Positions 16,771 through 25,112 are shown, counted from the stretch's first letter. The stretch is DNA of 64,000 nucleotides from Spirosoma endophyticum (GCF_900112365.1 NZ_FOLQ01000008.1:124001-188000), one strand, 5' to 3'. Program-made: numbers and translations. Notes: generated from the sequence alone by a model not told the origin.

Positions 16771-17951
16771 TTAATGCTTCCATCATACATCTGCACCTGA
16801 AGCGTTTCGTTGGGTTGAATGTTGGTGGTGTGGGTTAGAATCCGGCCATTGCGTAGCAGCAGCGCGTATCCTCTTTTTAGTACGTTGGATGGATCGAGGT
16901 GACGTAATGTAACGGCTTTTTCGGCAAGGTCGGTGTGGCGGCCACGAAGATATGTGTGCGAAACGAATCGCAGCCGTTCGGTTTCCCGGTCAAGGTTTTC
17001 CCGGGCTGATAGCAAGGCTTCACGAGCCACCATTCGCAGTCGCTCTCGTAGTTGAAGGCAACTTTCTTCAAACTGCCGATTGTGTTCAATCAGAAAAGCC
17101 GCTGCTTTGGTTGGGGTTTTTACGCTCTGGTGGCAAAGCAGGTCGGTAATGCTGATATTGCGTTCGTGACCAATGCCAGCCAGAATAGGAATACCAAATC
17201 CAGCGACAGTTTGTCCCATCAGATACGTATCGAATGAACCAAAATCCAGTTGTGAGCCGCCCCCGCGCACAATAACGACCGCATCATACGCTACACCATT
17301 TGTACGAATGCGCTCTAACTGCCCGCAAATGGCACGTTCGGCACCCTGGCCCTGGACCTGCGTCAGAAATTCATCGACTACGAAATCATACCCGAAAGGA
17401 TTCTGTGCTAATTCGTGCCTGAAGTCGCGCCAGCCATCCGAATTGGGCGCCGTTATGAGCGCCAGCCGTTGCATAACGGCAGGGCGGGGCAGAAGCTGAT
17501 TGGCCGTAATATACTGTCCGGCTTCGAGCCAGATCAGATCGGGATGATCCTTAACCAGCGAATCAAGCACCGCTTGCCGTTCCCGTTCGAGATTGCCAAG
17601 GGTGTATGATGGATCAATTTTCAGGATCTCCAGCCGCAATCCATAGACCGGGCTATAGCTTACCGATACGAGCAGTAACAGTTGAATATTACGGGCAAAT
17701 GCTACGCCCGTTTCCTGCTCAAAGTTGCCGATAGTATGGTAATTCCTTCGCCAGATGCAAGCCTCCATTTTGGCGAGTGTTTCGCGGCCCGCCGATTCTC
17801 GGTCTACCAGCGTCAGGAAGCAATAGCCCCGGTCAGGGTAGTTTTTAATATCGCTTGTTTCGGCCACTACCCAAACCGCTTTCTGCCCAAATGCTTCGTC
17901 AATGACGGCTTCGAGTGTAAACGCTAAATCAGAAAGACGAATGGGAGACAT
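16752..17951 (-). CDS. xseA: Exodeoxyribonuclease VII large subunit
   Basis: Catalytic subunit of the single-strand-specific exonuclease VII, used in mismatch repair and DNA turnover. Seen: 399 residues. N-terminal OB-fold (VWVVAETSDIKNYPDRGYCFLTLVD), then the catalytic region with ALITAPNSDGWRDF, VVIVRGGGSQLDFGSFD, IPILAGIGHERNISITDLL, and the SVKTPTKAAAFLIEHN helix, followed by a shortened helical arm and a C-terminal 'RGYALLLRNGRILT' domain. Slightly shorter than E. coli XseA (456), as in other Bacteroidota. Its final residues VVVSQ and stop are read from the repeat arm downstream, so the native end was probably changed. Start ATG 17951 abuts another repeat element. Confidence 0.95.
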   Translation of the reverse strand: MSPIRLSDLAFTLEAVIDEAFGQKAVWVVAETSDIKNYPDRGYCFLTLVDRESAGRETLAKMEACIWRRNYHTIGNFEQETGVAFARNIQLLLLVSVSYSPVYGLRLEILKIDPSYTLGNLERERQAVLDSLVKDHPDLIWLEAGQYITANQLLPRPAVMQRLALITAPNSDGWRDFRHELAQNPFGYDFVVDEFLTQVQGQGAERAICGQLERIRTNGVAYDAVVIVRGGGSQLDFGSFDTYLMGQTVAGFGIPILAGIGHERNISITDLLCHQSVKTPTKAAAFLIEHNRQFEESCLQLRERLRMVAREALLSARENLDRETERLRFVSHTYLRGRHTDLAEKAVTLRHLDPSNVLKRGYALLLRNGRILTHTTNIQPNETLQVQMYDGSINVVVSQ

Positions 17952-17955
17952 TGGT

Positions 17956-18040
17956 AAAGAGCGAAAGAATGAAAGTGCGAAAGAGTAAAGGGCGGAATAA
18001 CTCTGCGCTCAATCACTCTTTCGCACTTTCACTCATTAAA
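17956..18040. repeat. STRR-like inverted repeat between pheS and xseA
   Basis: Arms 17969-17986 (atgaaagtgcgaaagagt) and 18015-18032 match at 17 of 18 positions; the flanks (gagcgaaagaatg / actcatt) extend the similarity. The element fills nearly the whole gap between the pheS stop (18041) and the xseA ATG (17951). Same unit family (gcgaaagaatga) as the element at 26968-27053. Confidence 0.85.
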
Positions 18041-19081
18041 TTATAGTCCTTCAAACTGTTGTAGAAACCTGACGTCGTTTTCGGTGTATAGCCGAAGGTC
18101 ATTCACTACGTATTTCAATTGGGTGATCCGTTCGATTCCCATGCCGAAAGCAAATCCTGTGTATTCCTCGGGGTCGATGCCGCAGTTGGCAATGACCTGC
18201 GGGTCTACCATACCCGAGCCGGCAATTTCGACCCAGCCCGAATGCTTGCAGATATTGCAGCCTTTGCCACCACAAATCTGACAGGAAATATCAATCTCGG
18301 CGCTCGGCTCGGTAAACGGAAAATACGATGGGCGGAAACGAATTTGTGTACCCGGCTCAAACATCTCCTTCACGAAGTGATAGAGCGTATCCTTCAAATC
18401 CTTGAATCCCACGTTACGATCGATGTAAATGCCCTCAACCTGGTGGAACATGCAGTGTGCCCGTGCTGAAATGGTTTCGTTCCGATACACCCGTCCGGGC
18501 ATGATAGAACGAATGGGCGGTTTTTGCCGCTCCATCAGACGAATTTGCACGTTGGACGTATGAGTACGTAGTAGCATATCGGCAGGCGCGCCATTTTCCA
18601 CCTTTGCGACGAAGAACGTATCCTGCATGTCGCGGGCCGGGTGATTTTCGGGGAAGTTTAGTGCTCCGAAATTATACCAGTCCGATTCGATTTCGGGACC
18701 ATCAGCCACGTTGAAGCCAATCCGTTCGAATATCTGAATGATACGTTGACGGACTAAACTCAGTGGATGCTGCGTGCCCGTCAGGTTCGGAATGGTGGGT
18801 AGAGTAAGATCAACGGGTGGCGCACTGTCGGCGGCTGTTCGCTGCTCATCTATTTGCTGGGTAAACGTTTCAAATCGTTCCTGCGCAAAATTCTTAAGGC
18901 CATTTAATTCCTGTCCCACCGCCCGGCGATCAGCCTGCGGAACAATTTTAAGTCCTTCAAAAAGTTCGGTTATCACACCCTTCCGGCTAATGAATCGCAT
19001 CCTGAACTGCTCCAGTTGCTCCGGTGAGTTGATAGTATAGTGTTCAATTTCCTGATGTAGGTCTCTTACTTTGTCCAGCAT
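18041..19081 (-). CDS. pheS: Phenylalanine-tRNA ligase alpha subunit
   Basis: Charges tRNA-Phe; forms an alpha2beta2 enzyme with PheT, which is not in this window. Seen: 346 residues, N-terminal coiled coil (residues 1-85), then class II motifs: HPLSLVRQRIIQIFERIGF, VADGPEIESDWYNF, LLRTHTSNVQIRLM (motif 2 region), PGRVYRNETISARAHCMFHQVEG, FRPSYFPFTEPSAEID and GFAFGMGIERITQLKY (motif 3). A cysteine cluster (CQICGGKGCNICKHSG) is present as in many Bacteroidota PheS and may bind zinc. A TACCTTTG box lies 29 bases upstream. Confidence 0.97.
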   Translation of the reverse strand: MLDKVRDLHQEIEHYTINSPEQLEQFRMRFISRKGVITELFEGLKIVPQADRRAVGQELNGLKNFAQERFETFTQQIDEQRTAADSAPPVDLTLPTIPNLTGTQHPLSLVRQRIIQIFERIGFNVADGPEIESDWYNFGALNFPENHPARDMQDTFFVAKVENGAPADMLLRTHTSNVQIRLMERQKPPIRSIMPGRVYRNETISARAHCMFHQVEGIYIDRNVGFKDLKDTLYHFVKEMFEPGTQIRFRPSYFPFTEPSAEIDISCQICGGKGCNICKHSGWVEIAGSGMVDPQVIANCGIDPEEYTGFAFGMGIERITQLKYVVNDLRLYTENDVRFLQQFEGL

Positions 19082-19109
19082 ATGCTACGGTTTCAGCTAT
19101 TTGCTCCAA

Positions 19110-19117
19110 CAAAGGTA
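19110..19117 (-). promoter_or_regulatory. Putative -7 promoter box of pheS
   Basis: Reads TACCTTTG on the minus strand (TAnnTTTG consensus), with its downstream end 29 bases from the pheS start. No TTG at the ideal -33 position was found. Confidence 0.5.
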
Positions 19118-19449
19118 CATAAAAAGTGAGGAGACAGTCGGTTTGTACTAGGTGAGATCCTTATATGACTGACGAATTTGTGTTTAAAATGCGGTTGAAA
19201 ACAAAAAGGAATTGATTGGACATGATACTTACCTTTTGTTGAGTAAACGGAAAATGTGCCTGAATATTAGGTAATTATGATCAGTAGTTTTACTTATTGT
19301 TGGATGATTTAATAAGTAGGTCTGATTCTTGTGAATGAATGTGGCGGGAGTGAACCTTACAAGTAGTGGCTGCGGTATGTGGATCGGTATAGTAAGTTTC
19401 TGAGTGTCAACCCATAACTCTAGTTTATTAATCATCATATCAAACGACT
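19118..19449. other. Intergenic region upstream of the LytTR gene, no gene seen
   Basis: AT-rich spacer between divergent pheS and the first LytTR gene. One short minus-strand frame (19229-19438) has no start signal, no homology I recognise and a composition like the spacer, so it was not accepted. The spacer presumably holds regulatory sequence for the LytTR gene; no direct or inverted repeat long enough to name was seen. Confidence 0.4.
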
Positions 19450-19881
19450 ATGAACCCATTCACCAAAGACTCTATTTTTGACAATGTGTCCATCCCGTTC
19501 CACAATAGTGTGGAAAAAATTGCCGATTCGGCTTACCTGCAGAAACTTCTCATCCCATTTTATGATCGTAAACGTACCGTTTCGGTCGATGAGATTGTAC
19601 GATTGGAAGGTTGTGGAAATTACACAAACTTCTACCTGAAAGACGGTACAAAGATGCTGGTGTCCCGGACGCTGAAAGAATATGAAACATTACTGGATGG
19701 GCAGGCTTTTGTTCGGGTGCACAAATCCTGCATCGTTAACCTGGGATTTGTCCGCAAGTTTTTTGTCAAAAAAGAGGGTGAACTTGAGTTGATAGACGGA
19801 CAGCAGATAAAGATATCACGTCGGCGTGCTCAGATGTTCATAGACCGGATTCGGGATTTTCAGCCTGTCCTGGTTAGTTAA
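19450..19881 (+). CDS. LytTR-only DNA-binding protein (copy 1)
   Basis: Transcription regulator with a LytTR domain and no receiver domain. Seen: 143 residues; after a 40-residue lead, TVSVDEIVRLEGCGNYTNFYL, KMLVSRTLKEYETLLDGQAFVRVHKS, IVNLGFVRKFF and QQIKISRRRAQMF are the LytTR beta-strand motifs, complete to the C-terminal 'SRRR'. Its partner kinase is not adjacent. The next gene, 250 bases downstream in the same direction, is a paralogue of the same build. Confidence 0.9.
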   Translation: MNPFTKDSIFDNVSIPFHNSVEKIADSAYLQKLLIPFYDRKRTVSVDEIVRLEGCGNYTNFYLKDGTKMLVSRTLKEYETLLDGQAFVRVHKSCIVNLGFVRKFFVKKEGELELIDGQQIKISRRRAQMFIDRIRDFQPVLVS

Positions 19882-19997
19882 GAGATTACGAAGGGGTTAC
19901 CCGGCCTTTAAACCGGTAGAATATACCTTATCTGACCACGTAGTTTTACGCAATAGGCAGGGTACATTCACTCAAAAAATACGATAAAATTAAGCTC

Positions 19998-20059
19998 AAT
20001 GGCTTGATTAGCAACTGGTTACTCTTCGAAAGTAGCCCTTGCCGATCAAGCCATTTCTT
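19998..20059 (+). terminator. Probable terminator between the two LytTR genes
   Basis: aatggcttgat near 19998 pairs with atcaagccatt near 20044-20054 over a long (about 35-base) loop and is followed by TCTTTTT. A long-loop hairpin, so moderate confidence. Confidence 0.5.
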
Positions 20060-20080
20060 TTTGAACCAGCGTCCATAAGG

Positions 20081-20088
20081 TAGTTTTG
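20081..20088 (+). promoter_or_regulatory. Putative -7 promoter box of the second LytTR gene
   Basis: TAGTTTTG fits TAnnTTTG; a TTG at 20061-20063 lies 17 bases upstream, slightly short of the usual 19-21. The box overlaps the TTG at 20086, which therefore cannot be the start codon; the ATG at 20131 is favoured. Confidence 0.5.
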
Positions 20089-20130
20089 TTTCATCAATCA
20101 CCTAAGACATCGACCAAAAATCCCTCTACC

Positions 20131-20553
20131 ATGGAAGCCACGACTTTATCCTCATCACAGCCACTATCCTCCGTTGTTCCTCACTTCCCGTCTTCGTATC
20201 AGCGAGGTTCGCAACGTATTGCGCTACCCTACCTGAATCGCACTATATTTATTTCTGTAGACGACATTTTGTGCCTCCAAGGCGAAGGCAATTATACGTT
20301 CCTGCACACCCGCGATCGGAAGCGATATTTAGTATCGAAAACGCTTAAAGAATTTGAAAAAACGCTGGATGGCTCGATGTTCCTGCGTATTCATAAATCA
20401 TATATCGTCAATTTGGCCTACGTACAACGTAGCATCTTTACGAAAGAACATCAGGTGAAGCTGGCCGACGGACGCGAAGTGGGTATCTCCCGCCGACGGG
20501 TAAAAGTAATTTCGCAGCAGCTTGCCCAGTACTGGCAACGCCTTTATAACTAG
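20131..20553 (+). CDS. LytTR-only DNA-binding protein (copy 2)
   Basis: Paralogue of the gene at 19450. Seen: about 140 residues from the ATG at 20131; TIFISVDDILCLQGEGNYTFL, YLVSKTLKEFEKTLDGSMFL, RIHKSYIVNLAYV and REVGISRRRVKVI align with copy 1 motif by motif (VSKTLKEFE versus VSRTLKEYE, GISRRR versus KISRRR). The N-terminal 35 residues are Ser/Pro-rich and differ from copy 1. No receiver domain, no neighbouring histidine kinase. It ends at a strong terminator shared with the convergent porin gene. Confidence 0.88.
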   Translation: MEATTLSSSQPLSSVVPHFPSSYQRGSQRIALPYLNRTIFISVDDILCLQGEGNYTFLHTRDRKRYLVSKTLKEFEKTLDGSMFLRIHKSYIVNLAYVQRSIFTKEHQVKLADGREVGISRRRVKVISQQLAQYWQRLYN

Positions 20554-20567
20554 AAGATTATCGTTAA

Positions 20568-20611
20568 AAAACAAATGACCCGCCGGAAGTTTCCGACGGG
20601 TCATTTGTTTT
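20568..20611. terminator. Bidirectional hairpin terminator
   Basis: Arms 20568-20582 and 20597-20611 (aaaacaaatgacccg and reverse complement) pair perfectly; the loop itself contains a further CGGAA/TTCCG pairing. Lies between convergent genes ending at 20553 and 20626. Confidence 0.85.
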
Positions 20612-20625
20612 CGCGTTGAGTCGTT

Positions 20626-21306
20626 CTAAAATAGTCTGTAGGCCAGTGTGATCTGCCAGGACTTCATTGTCTGACTAAATTTGGCTGCGTTATCAACGGT
20701 GTTGATCTGAGCGATGTCGGAAATGTTGCCCTGATAGCGTACATCAAGACCGAAAGATCCGAGGTCCAGTCCACCACCAACCTGGTAGCCATAATAGGCT
20801 TTGGCCCAGGCATCATTGAGCGAACCACTGGTGTATTGGCTTAACGCCTGGCCCAGCTTCTGATTATCGTCAACCCGGAATGAGACAACCGGCCCAGCTA
20901 CCACACGAAGTGGTCCCCCTTTAATACCCAGCAAAAGTGGTACGTCGAAACTGGTGGTTGTCACCTTAACCGTTTCTGTTTGTCCATTCCGAATGATGCC
21001 AAATTCACCCGCCCGGGTTGAGTAAAGAAGTTCGGGTTGAATGAACAGATTTTTACCGAAACGGGCGTAAATACCAAACGAGGTGCCAGTCTTGCTATCA
21101 AAGCTGTCGCTCAGGCTGTTCCGAAACGTTTGGCCATCAAGGCTTACCGAGGGCGATCCGTTGGCATTGGTACCCGTTGATACAAAATTGCCAAAACTAA
21201 GCTTGGAGAGGTTAACCCCCCCTTTAATTCCGATCTGAAAGCCGCCTTGTGCAAATGACAGGACGGGCAGGCATGTAAGTAGTGCGAAAAGCAGGTTTTT
21301 TTTCAT
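20626..21306 (-). CDS. Outer-membrane beta-barrel (PorT/OMP_b-brl_2 type) protein
   Basis: Seen: 226 residues from the ATG at 21306, with a Sec signal peptide (MKKNLLFALLTCLPVLSFAQ) and the barrel start GGFQIGIKGGVNLSKLSFGNF, then alternating strands such as GTSFGIYARFGKNLFIQPELLY, FDVPLLLGIKGGPLRVVAGPVVSFR and the aromatic C-terminus SWQITLAYRLF. This is the small outer-membrane barrel family common in Bacteroidota; transport or structural role unknown. The frame extends to 21372, but the signal peptide fixes the start at 21306. Confidence 0.88.
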   Translation of the reverse strand: MKKNLLFALLTCLPVLSFAQGGFQIGIKGGVNLSKLSFGNFVSTGTNANGSPSVSLDGQTFRNSLSDSFDSKTGTSFGIYARFGKNLFIQPELLYSTRAGEFGIIRNGQTETVKVTTTSFDVPLLLGIKGGPLRVVAGPVVSFRVDDNQKLGQALSQYTSGSLNDAWAKAYYGYQVGGGLDLGSFGLDVRYQGNISDIAQINTVDNAAKFSQTMKSWQITLAYRLF

Positions 21307-21396
21307 AATTGGTCGTATCAGACGCTGTTGTTTGTTAAACGCAGATTGATAATCTACCGTACAGGACGCCAACTTATTTCGAGCGAACGGCGTTAG

Positions 21397-21524
21397 AACA
21401 GTGGGCAGTTATCCGTAAATAATTACCAGTTTTTGTCGTGCGGTGATTGGATTCCATACCAGCCGTAACGTTTAATGGATGACTGAATTTATTTACTGAT
21501 AATTGTTAACTGCTCACTGTTTAC
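21397..21524. repeat. STRR-like inverted repeat upstream of radA
   Basis: Arms 21397-21411 (aacagtgggcagtta) and 21507-21521 (taactgctcactgtt) pair at 14 of 15 positions; looser similarity continues inward (taaataattacc / ttactgataatt). Loop of about 95 bases. The right arm ends about 8 bases before the radA start. Unlike the other elements it lies between divergent genes. Confidence 0.7.
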
Positions 21525-21531
21525 TGAAAAA

Positions 21532-22917
21532 ATGGCCAAGTTAAAAACTACCTATTTCTGTCAGAATTGCGGCCATCAGTCGGCCAAATGGATGGGCCGA
21601 TGCCCGTCCTGTGGAGAATGGAATACAATCGTAGAAGAGGTTGTTCAGAAAGATGAGCCCGTGGCAGGCGGCTGGCGTAGCCCATCGGCCGGACCGGGTG
21701 GGATGAAAGTGGCGGCCAAGCCCAAAGCCCTTCACGCGATCAATTATGAAGAGCAACCGCGTATATACACCACCGATGGCGAACTGAATCGGGTGCTTGG
21801 CGGGGGTATTGTGCCTGGATCACTGGTGCTGATTGGCGGGGAGCCAGGGATTGGTAAATCGACGCTCTTACTGCAAATTGCTCTGAGTCTGGCAGGGATG
21901 CGGGTTTTATACGTATCAGGTGAAGAAAGTGAGCAGCAAATTAAAATGCGTGCCGAACGACTCGACGTACCAACCAGCGATTGCCACGTTATGACCGAAA
22001 CGTCCACCCAGAATATTTTCCGGGTGGTCGAACACTTCGAACCCGAAATTTTGATTATCGACTCGATTCAGACCATGCAATCGTCGCTGGTGGAGTCGGG
22101 AGCGGGGAGCGTTTCTCAGGTACGCGAATGCGCGGCCGAATTCATGAAGTACGCCAAAGAAAGCGGTGTGCCGGTGTTCATGATTGGGCACATCACCAAA
22201 GAAGGAACGCTGGCCGGACCTAAAGTGCTGGAACACATGGTTGATACCGTACTGACCTTCGAAGGCGATCGGCATACTACGTACCGAATCCTGCGTACGA
22301 ATAAAAACCGCTTCGGTAGCACTGACGAATTAGGTATCTATGAAATGCTTGGTACGGGGCTCAGGCAAGTAACGAATCCCTCCGAAATTCTCATTTCACA
22401 ACGCGACGAGGCTTTAAGCGGGGTTACAATTGGCTCTATGCTGGAAGGTAATCGGCCGCTCATGATCGAAACCCAGGCGTTGGTAAGCGTAGCGACCTAC
22501 GGCACTCCGCAACGTAGCAGCACCGGTTTTGATGCCAAACGACTGAATATGTTGCTGGCAGTTCTGGAAAAACGGGGCGGCTTCCGACTTGGGCAACAGG
22601 ACGTATTCCTGAATATCGCGGGTGGTCTGCGCGTTGAAGATCCGGCGATTGATCTGGCAGTCTGCGCGGCCGTCGTGTCGAGTTACGAAGACATCGCTAT
22701 TCCGCCATCGGTGGCTTTTGCTGCCGAAATTGGATTAGGGGGCGAAGTGCGGGCCGTGAGTCGGATTGAGTCACGTATCGCTGAAGCTGAAAAGCTTGGG
22801 TTCAAGCAAATGTTTATTTCCAAATACAACATGAAAGGACTGGATACCCGAAACTATAAAATTAACATTAAGGCCGTTTCGCGGCTCGATGAGGTATTTC
22901 AGGGGGTGTTGATGTAA
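21532..22917 (+). CDS. radA: DNA repair protein RadA
   Basis: RecA-like motor that promotes branch migration in recombination. Seen: 461 residues. N-terminal zinc finger CQNCGHQSAKWMGRCPSCGEW (four Cys, split CxxC pairs), Walker A GGEPGIGKSTLLLQIA, Walker B EILIIDSIQTM, the RadA signature KNRFGSTDELGIYEM, and a C-terminal Lon-like domain (FLNIAGGLRVEDPAIDLAVCAAVVS, FAAEIGLGGEVRAVSRIESR). All family landmarks are intact. A possible toxin-antitoxin operon starts 37 bases downstream with its own promoter box. Confidence 0.97.
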   Translation: MAKLKTTYFCQNCGHQSAKWMGRCPSCGEWNTIVEEVVQKDEPVAGGWRSPSAGPGGMKVAAKPKALHAINYEEQPRIYTTDGELNRVLGGGIVPGSLVLIGGEPGIGKSTLLLQIALSLAGMRVLYVSGEESEQQIKMRAERLDVPTSDCHVMTETSTQNIFRVVEHFEPEILIIDSIQTMQSSLVESGAGSVSQVRECAAEFMKYAKESGVPVFMIGHITKEGTLAGPKVLEHMVDTVLTFEGDRHTTYRILRTNKNRFGSTDELGIYEMLGTGLRQVTNPSEILISQRDEALSGVTIGSMLEGNRPLMIETQALVSVATYGTPQRSSTGFDAKRLNMLLAVLEKRGGFRLGQQDVFLNIAGGLRVEDPAIDLAVCAAVVSSYEDIAIPPSVAFAAEIGLGGEVRAVSRIESRIAEAEKLGFKQMFISKYNMKGLDTRNYKINIKAVSRLDEVFQGVLM

Positions 22918-22927
22918 AGTTTTTGAT

Positions 22928-22935
22928 TACATTTG
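22928..22935 (+). promoter_or_regulatory. Putative -7 promoter box of the toxin-antitoxin genes
   Basis: TACATTTG fits TAnnTTTG and lies 19 bases before the antitoxin start, indicating transcription independent of radA. Confidence 0.45.
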
Positions 22936-22954
22936 ACCAAAACAGAAATGCAAT

Positions 22955-23164
22955 ATGCGCTTAGTCATAGACGTAGATAGACAGTACAAGAAACTATTCA
23001 TGGAAGTTGCTAAAGCCGCCAAAGCGAAGGTGCAGATTGATGAGCAATACCAAACTCAGGCGGAGGAAGATAAGGCGCTAGTTAAGCTAGTAGAGGAAGG
23101 AAAAAGAGAAGGGCGTATGAGTTCGGATGAACAGGATGATTTTTTGAACTGGTTAAATAGATAA
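22955..23164 (+). CDS. Probable antitoxin of a RelE/ParE-type system
   Basis: Seen: 69 residues, strongly charged helical protein: MRLVIDVDRQYKKLFMEVAK, then EEDKALVKLVEEGKREGRMS and DFLNWLNR. The beginning RLVIDV followed by a helix and an acidic tail resembles the small antitoxins that precede RelE-type toxins in Bacteroidota. No classical ribbon-helix-helix or XRE motif is obvious. The assignment rests mainly on the toxin 86 bases downstream in the same direction. Confidence 0.65.
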   Translation: MRLVIDVDRQYKKLFMEVAKAAKAKVQIDEQYQTQAEEDKALVKLVEEGKREGRMSSDEQDDFLNWLNR

Positions 23165-23208
23165 TTGCAGGTAAAGACCAGCGTGTTTTCAACACTTTTA
23201 TACTTTGG

Positions 23209-23226
23209 GCAACGTGTTAACGTTGC
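23209..23226 (+). promoter_or_regulatory. Hairpin inside the toxin-antitoxin operon
   Basis: GCAACG (23209-23214) pairs with CGTTGC (23221-23226) around TGTTAA, followed by TCTTTTG. A short stem with a T-rich tail in the 86-base gap between antitoxin and toxin; it may act as a weak terminator limiting toxin expression. Confidence 0.4.
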
Positions 23227-23250
23227 TCTTTTGCTTCAGTAACATGCATT

Positions 23251-23538
23251 ATGAAAATCGAAATCGACACCTCATTCGGTCGTGATGCTAAGAAATTACC
23301 AGAGTCAATCCTTGACGAACTAAAAATCATTTACATAGCTATTGAGGAAGCACAGTCATTGGATGACCTTTCTTATTCTGTTAAGAAAATGGAGGGTCGC
23401 CCTAAACTTAAGGCGTTTAGACTTAAACTTGGCGAACACCGAGATTATCGAATTGGCTTTTATCTGGAGGGCGATACGGTTGTTCTGTCCCGAATTTTGA
23501 ATCGAAAAGATATTTACAAGAAATTTCCTCCGAAGTAA
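23251..23538 (+). CDS. RelE/ParE family toxin
   Basis: Probable toxin of a type II pair, either a ribosome-dependent mRNA nuclease (RelE) or a gyrase poison (ParE). Seen: 95 residues with the family fold pattern: IDTSFGRDAKKLP, ILDELKIIYIAIEEAQSLDDL, VKKMEGRPKLKAFRLKLGEHRDYRIGFY split over the central strands, and LSRILNRKDIYKKFP at the end. The conserved R-(x)-Y-R-I-G-F core and the basic C-terminal 'RKDIYKKF' are typical. It converges with the DinB gene, whose stop is 10 bases away. Confidence 0.85.
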   Translation: MKIEIDTSFGRDAKKLPESILDELKIIYIAIEEAQSLDDLSYSVKKMEGRPKLKAFRLKLGEHRDYRIGFYLEGDTVVLSRILNRKDIYKKFPPK

Positions 23539-23548
23539 GAGGCCTTAT

Positions 23549-24052
23549 TCACTCGACTGGCAAGAGATAAAAGCCCATTGGCTGTTCAGACGTTCGTAGC
23601 GCTCCACCCAATTGTAGAATCGTGAAAAAATGATGCGCTTCATGAAGGAGAAAGAACTCTGTCCAGCCCTCCAGTGTCATGGCGCCGTAAGCAGGATGCA
23701 GTCCGATGTGAGTAAGTTGTTCCTCCCTCAGAATACTGAGGAACGCATTCAGGGTCAGGCGCTCACCCCGCAGTCGTTTGGCCAGCTCCTGCAACGAAAG
23801 TTCTACCCAGTCAGCAAAACCAGGATCGGTATCGGCAACGTAGCGACTGAATGAAGGGGTATCGCCCGAAATTATTTGTTGCAATCGTTCCAGAAATATC
23901 TCCTGGTACCGACCCAAATGAGCCATATTTTCAAAAATGGACCACTTGCCAGATGCCGGTCGTTGGCGGATCTGCGCTTCAGTGAGACTAAATAACATAT
24001 GATCCAGCGCATCGGGTTGGTTCGTTAATCGGTTGAGGAGCGATTGCTTCAT
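23549..24052 (-). CDS. DinB superfamily protein
   Basis: Seen: 167 residues from the ATG at 24052, forming a four-helix bundle with the DinB pattern: LLNRLTNQPDALDHMLFSLTE, WSIFENMAHLGRYQEIFLERL and FFLLHEAHHFFTILQL. The three metal-ligand histidines expected in the family are present (NMAHLGRY, HEAHHFF). Family members are metal-dependent transferases (thiol-linked or other); the substrate cannot be told. The frame runs back to 24163 but that would overlap the upstream region of the divergent hydrolase, so the internal ATG is chosen. Confidence 0.85.
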   Translation of the reverse strand: MKQSLLNRLTNQPDALDHMLFSLTEAQIRQRPASGKWSIFENMAHLGRYQEIFLERLQQIISGDTPSFSRYVADTDPGFADWVELSLQELAKRLRGERLTLNAFLSILREEQLTHIGLHPAYGAMTLEGWTEFFLLHEAHHFFTILQLGGALRTSEQPMGFYLLPVE

Positions 24053-24170
24053 GAGCGAATAAAAGGTTATAACAAAGCCAGGTAAATTGAGAATACGGGA
24101 CAAACCATTTTTTGTACCTGTAGTTCTATTTACGTGAATCGAATAACTCAACAAATAATTCAAGAACGTT

Positions 24171-25049
24171 ATGAGCTATATAAAAGCAGGTACAGATGCC
24201 TCCGGAAATGACATCAAACTTTTCTATCAGGATTTAGGGACAGGCAATCCCGTAGTACTCATTCATGGCTGGCCACTGAGCCATGAAATGTGGGATTATC
24301 AACTGGCCGAGCTACCCGCTCATAGGATTCGTGTTGTTGCCTACGACCGTCGGGGGTTTGGTAAATCAACCCAAACCTGGGATGGTTATGACTACGATAC
24401 ACTTGCCGACGATCTGAAGGCCGTACTCGATGAACTGAATCTTCAAAATGTAACATTAGTCGGCTTCTCAATGGGTGGGGGCGAGGTAGCCCGATACATG
24501 AGCCGTCATGGTGGAGCACGTGTCAGTAAAGTGGCATTTATCAGTGCTGTAACACCTTACTTGCTGAAAACCGAAGATAATCCAGACGGCGTTGATCAGA
24601 GCGTTTTTGACGAAATAGCGGAAAATATCAAGAAAGACCGGGCAGATTTTCTGCAAACGTTTGGTAAACAGTTCTACGGAGTAAATCTCCTGAATAAGCC
24701 CGTTAGCCAGGCGCACCTTGATGGTGATTTTGCCAGAGCCTATGTGGCATCCCACAAAGCAACCCTTGATTGTGCTACGTCATTTTCGACAACGGATTTT
24801 CGGGACGATCTGGCTCAAATTCAGGTACCAACCTTGATCATTCATGGTGACGCCGACAAGACTGTTCCCCTGGAATCGTCCGGCGAACGAACGGCTGAAG
24901 CGTTGCCGGCTGCTCAATATATTGTTTATGAAGGAGCCCCGCATGGCTTATTTGTAACCGAGAAAGATCGGCTGAACGAGGACTTACTTTCGTTCATTAC
25001 GGAAGGCGTAAGTGTACGTGAACCCGCTGGTTCAACGATTCTATATTAA
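24171..25049 (+). CDS. Alpha/beta hydrolase (non-heme haloperoxidase-like)
   Basis: Seen: 292 residues with the full catalytic triad: oxyanion region LIHGWPLSHEMWDYQ, nucleophile elbow GFSMGGGEVARY (Ser about 103), acid in IIHGDADKTVP, and His in GAPHGLFVTEKDRLNEDLLSF. The opening SYIKAGTDASGNDIKLFYQD and the 'SMGGGE' elbow are the pattern of the haloperoxidase/arylesterase family annotated as non-heme chloroperoxidase. In vivo probably an esterase or perhydrolase. Stands alone, followed by a shared terminator. Confidence 0.88.
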   Translation: MSYIKAGTDASGNDIKLFYQDLGTGNPVVLIHGWPLSHEMWDYQLAELPAHRIRVVAYDRRGFGKSTQTWDGYDYDTLADDLKAVLDELNLQNVTLVGFSMGGGEVARYMSRHGGARVSKVAFISAVTPYLLKTEDNPDGVDQSVFDEIAENIKKDRADFLQTFGKQFYGVNLLNKPVSQAHLDGDFARAYVASHKATLDCATSFSTTDFRDDLAQIQVPTLIIHGDADKTVPLESSGERTAEALPAAQYIVYEGAPHGLFVTEKDRLNEDLLSFITEGVSVREPAGSTILY

Positions 25050-25068
25050 GACAAGACGATTCGTCTCC

Positions 25069-25112
25069 AAACAGATCGGCCCACTTTCATTTGGAAGTGG
25101 GCCGATCTGTTT
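25069..25112. terminator. Bidirectional hairpin terminator
   Basis: Perfect 18-bp stem (25069-25086 with 25095-25112), 8-base loop, A-start and T-end; between convergent genes ending at 25049 and 25114. Confidence 0.85.

Noticed and set aside
19229..19438. 69-codon frame on the minus strand upstream of the LytTR gene
   Set aside because: No start signal, no family features, composition of the spacer; accidental.
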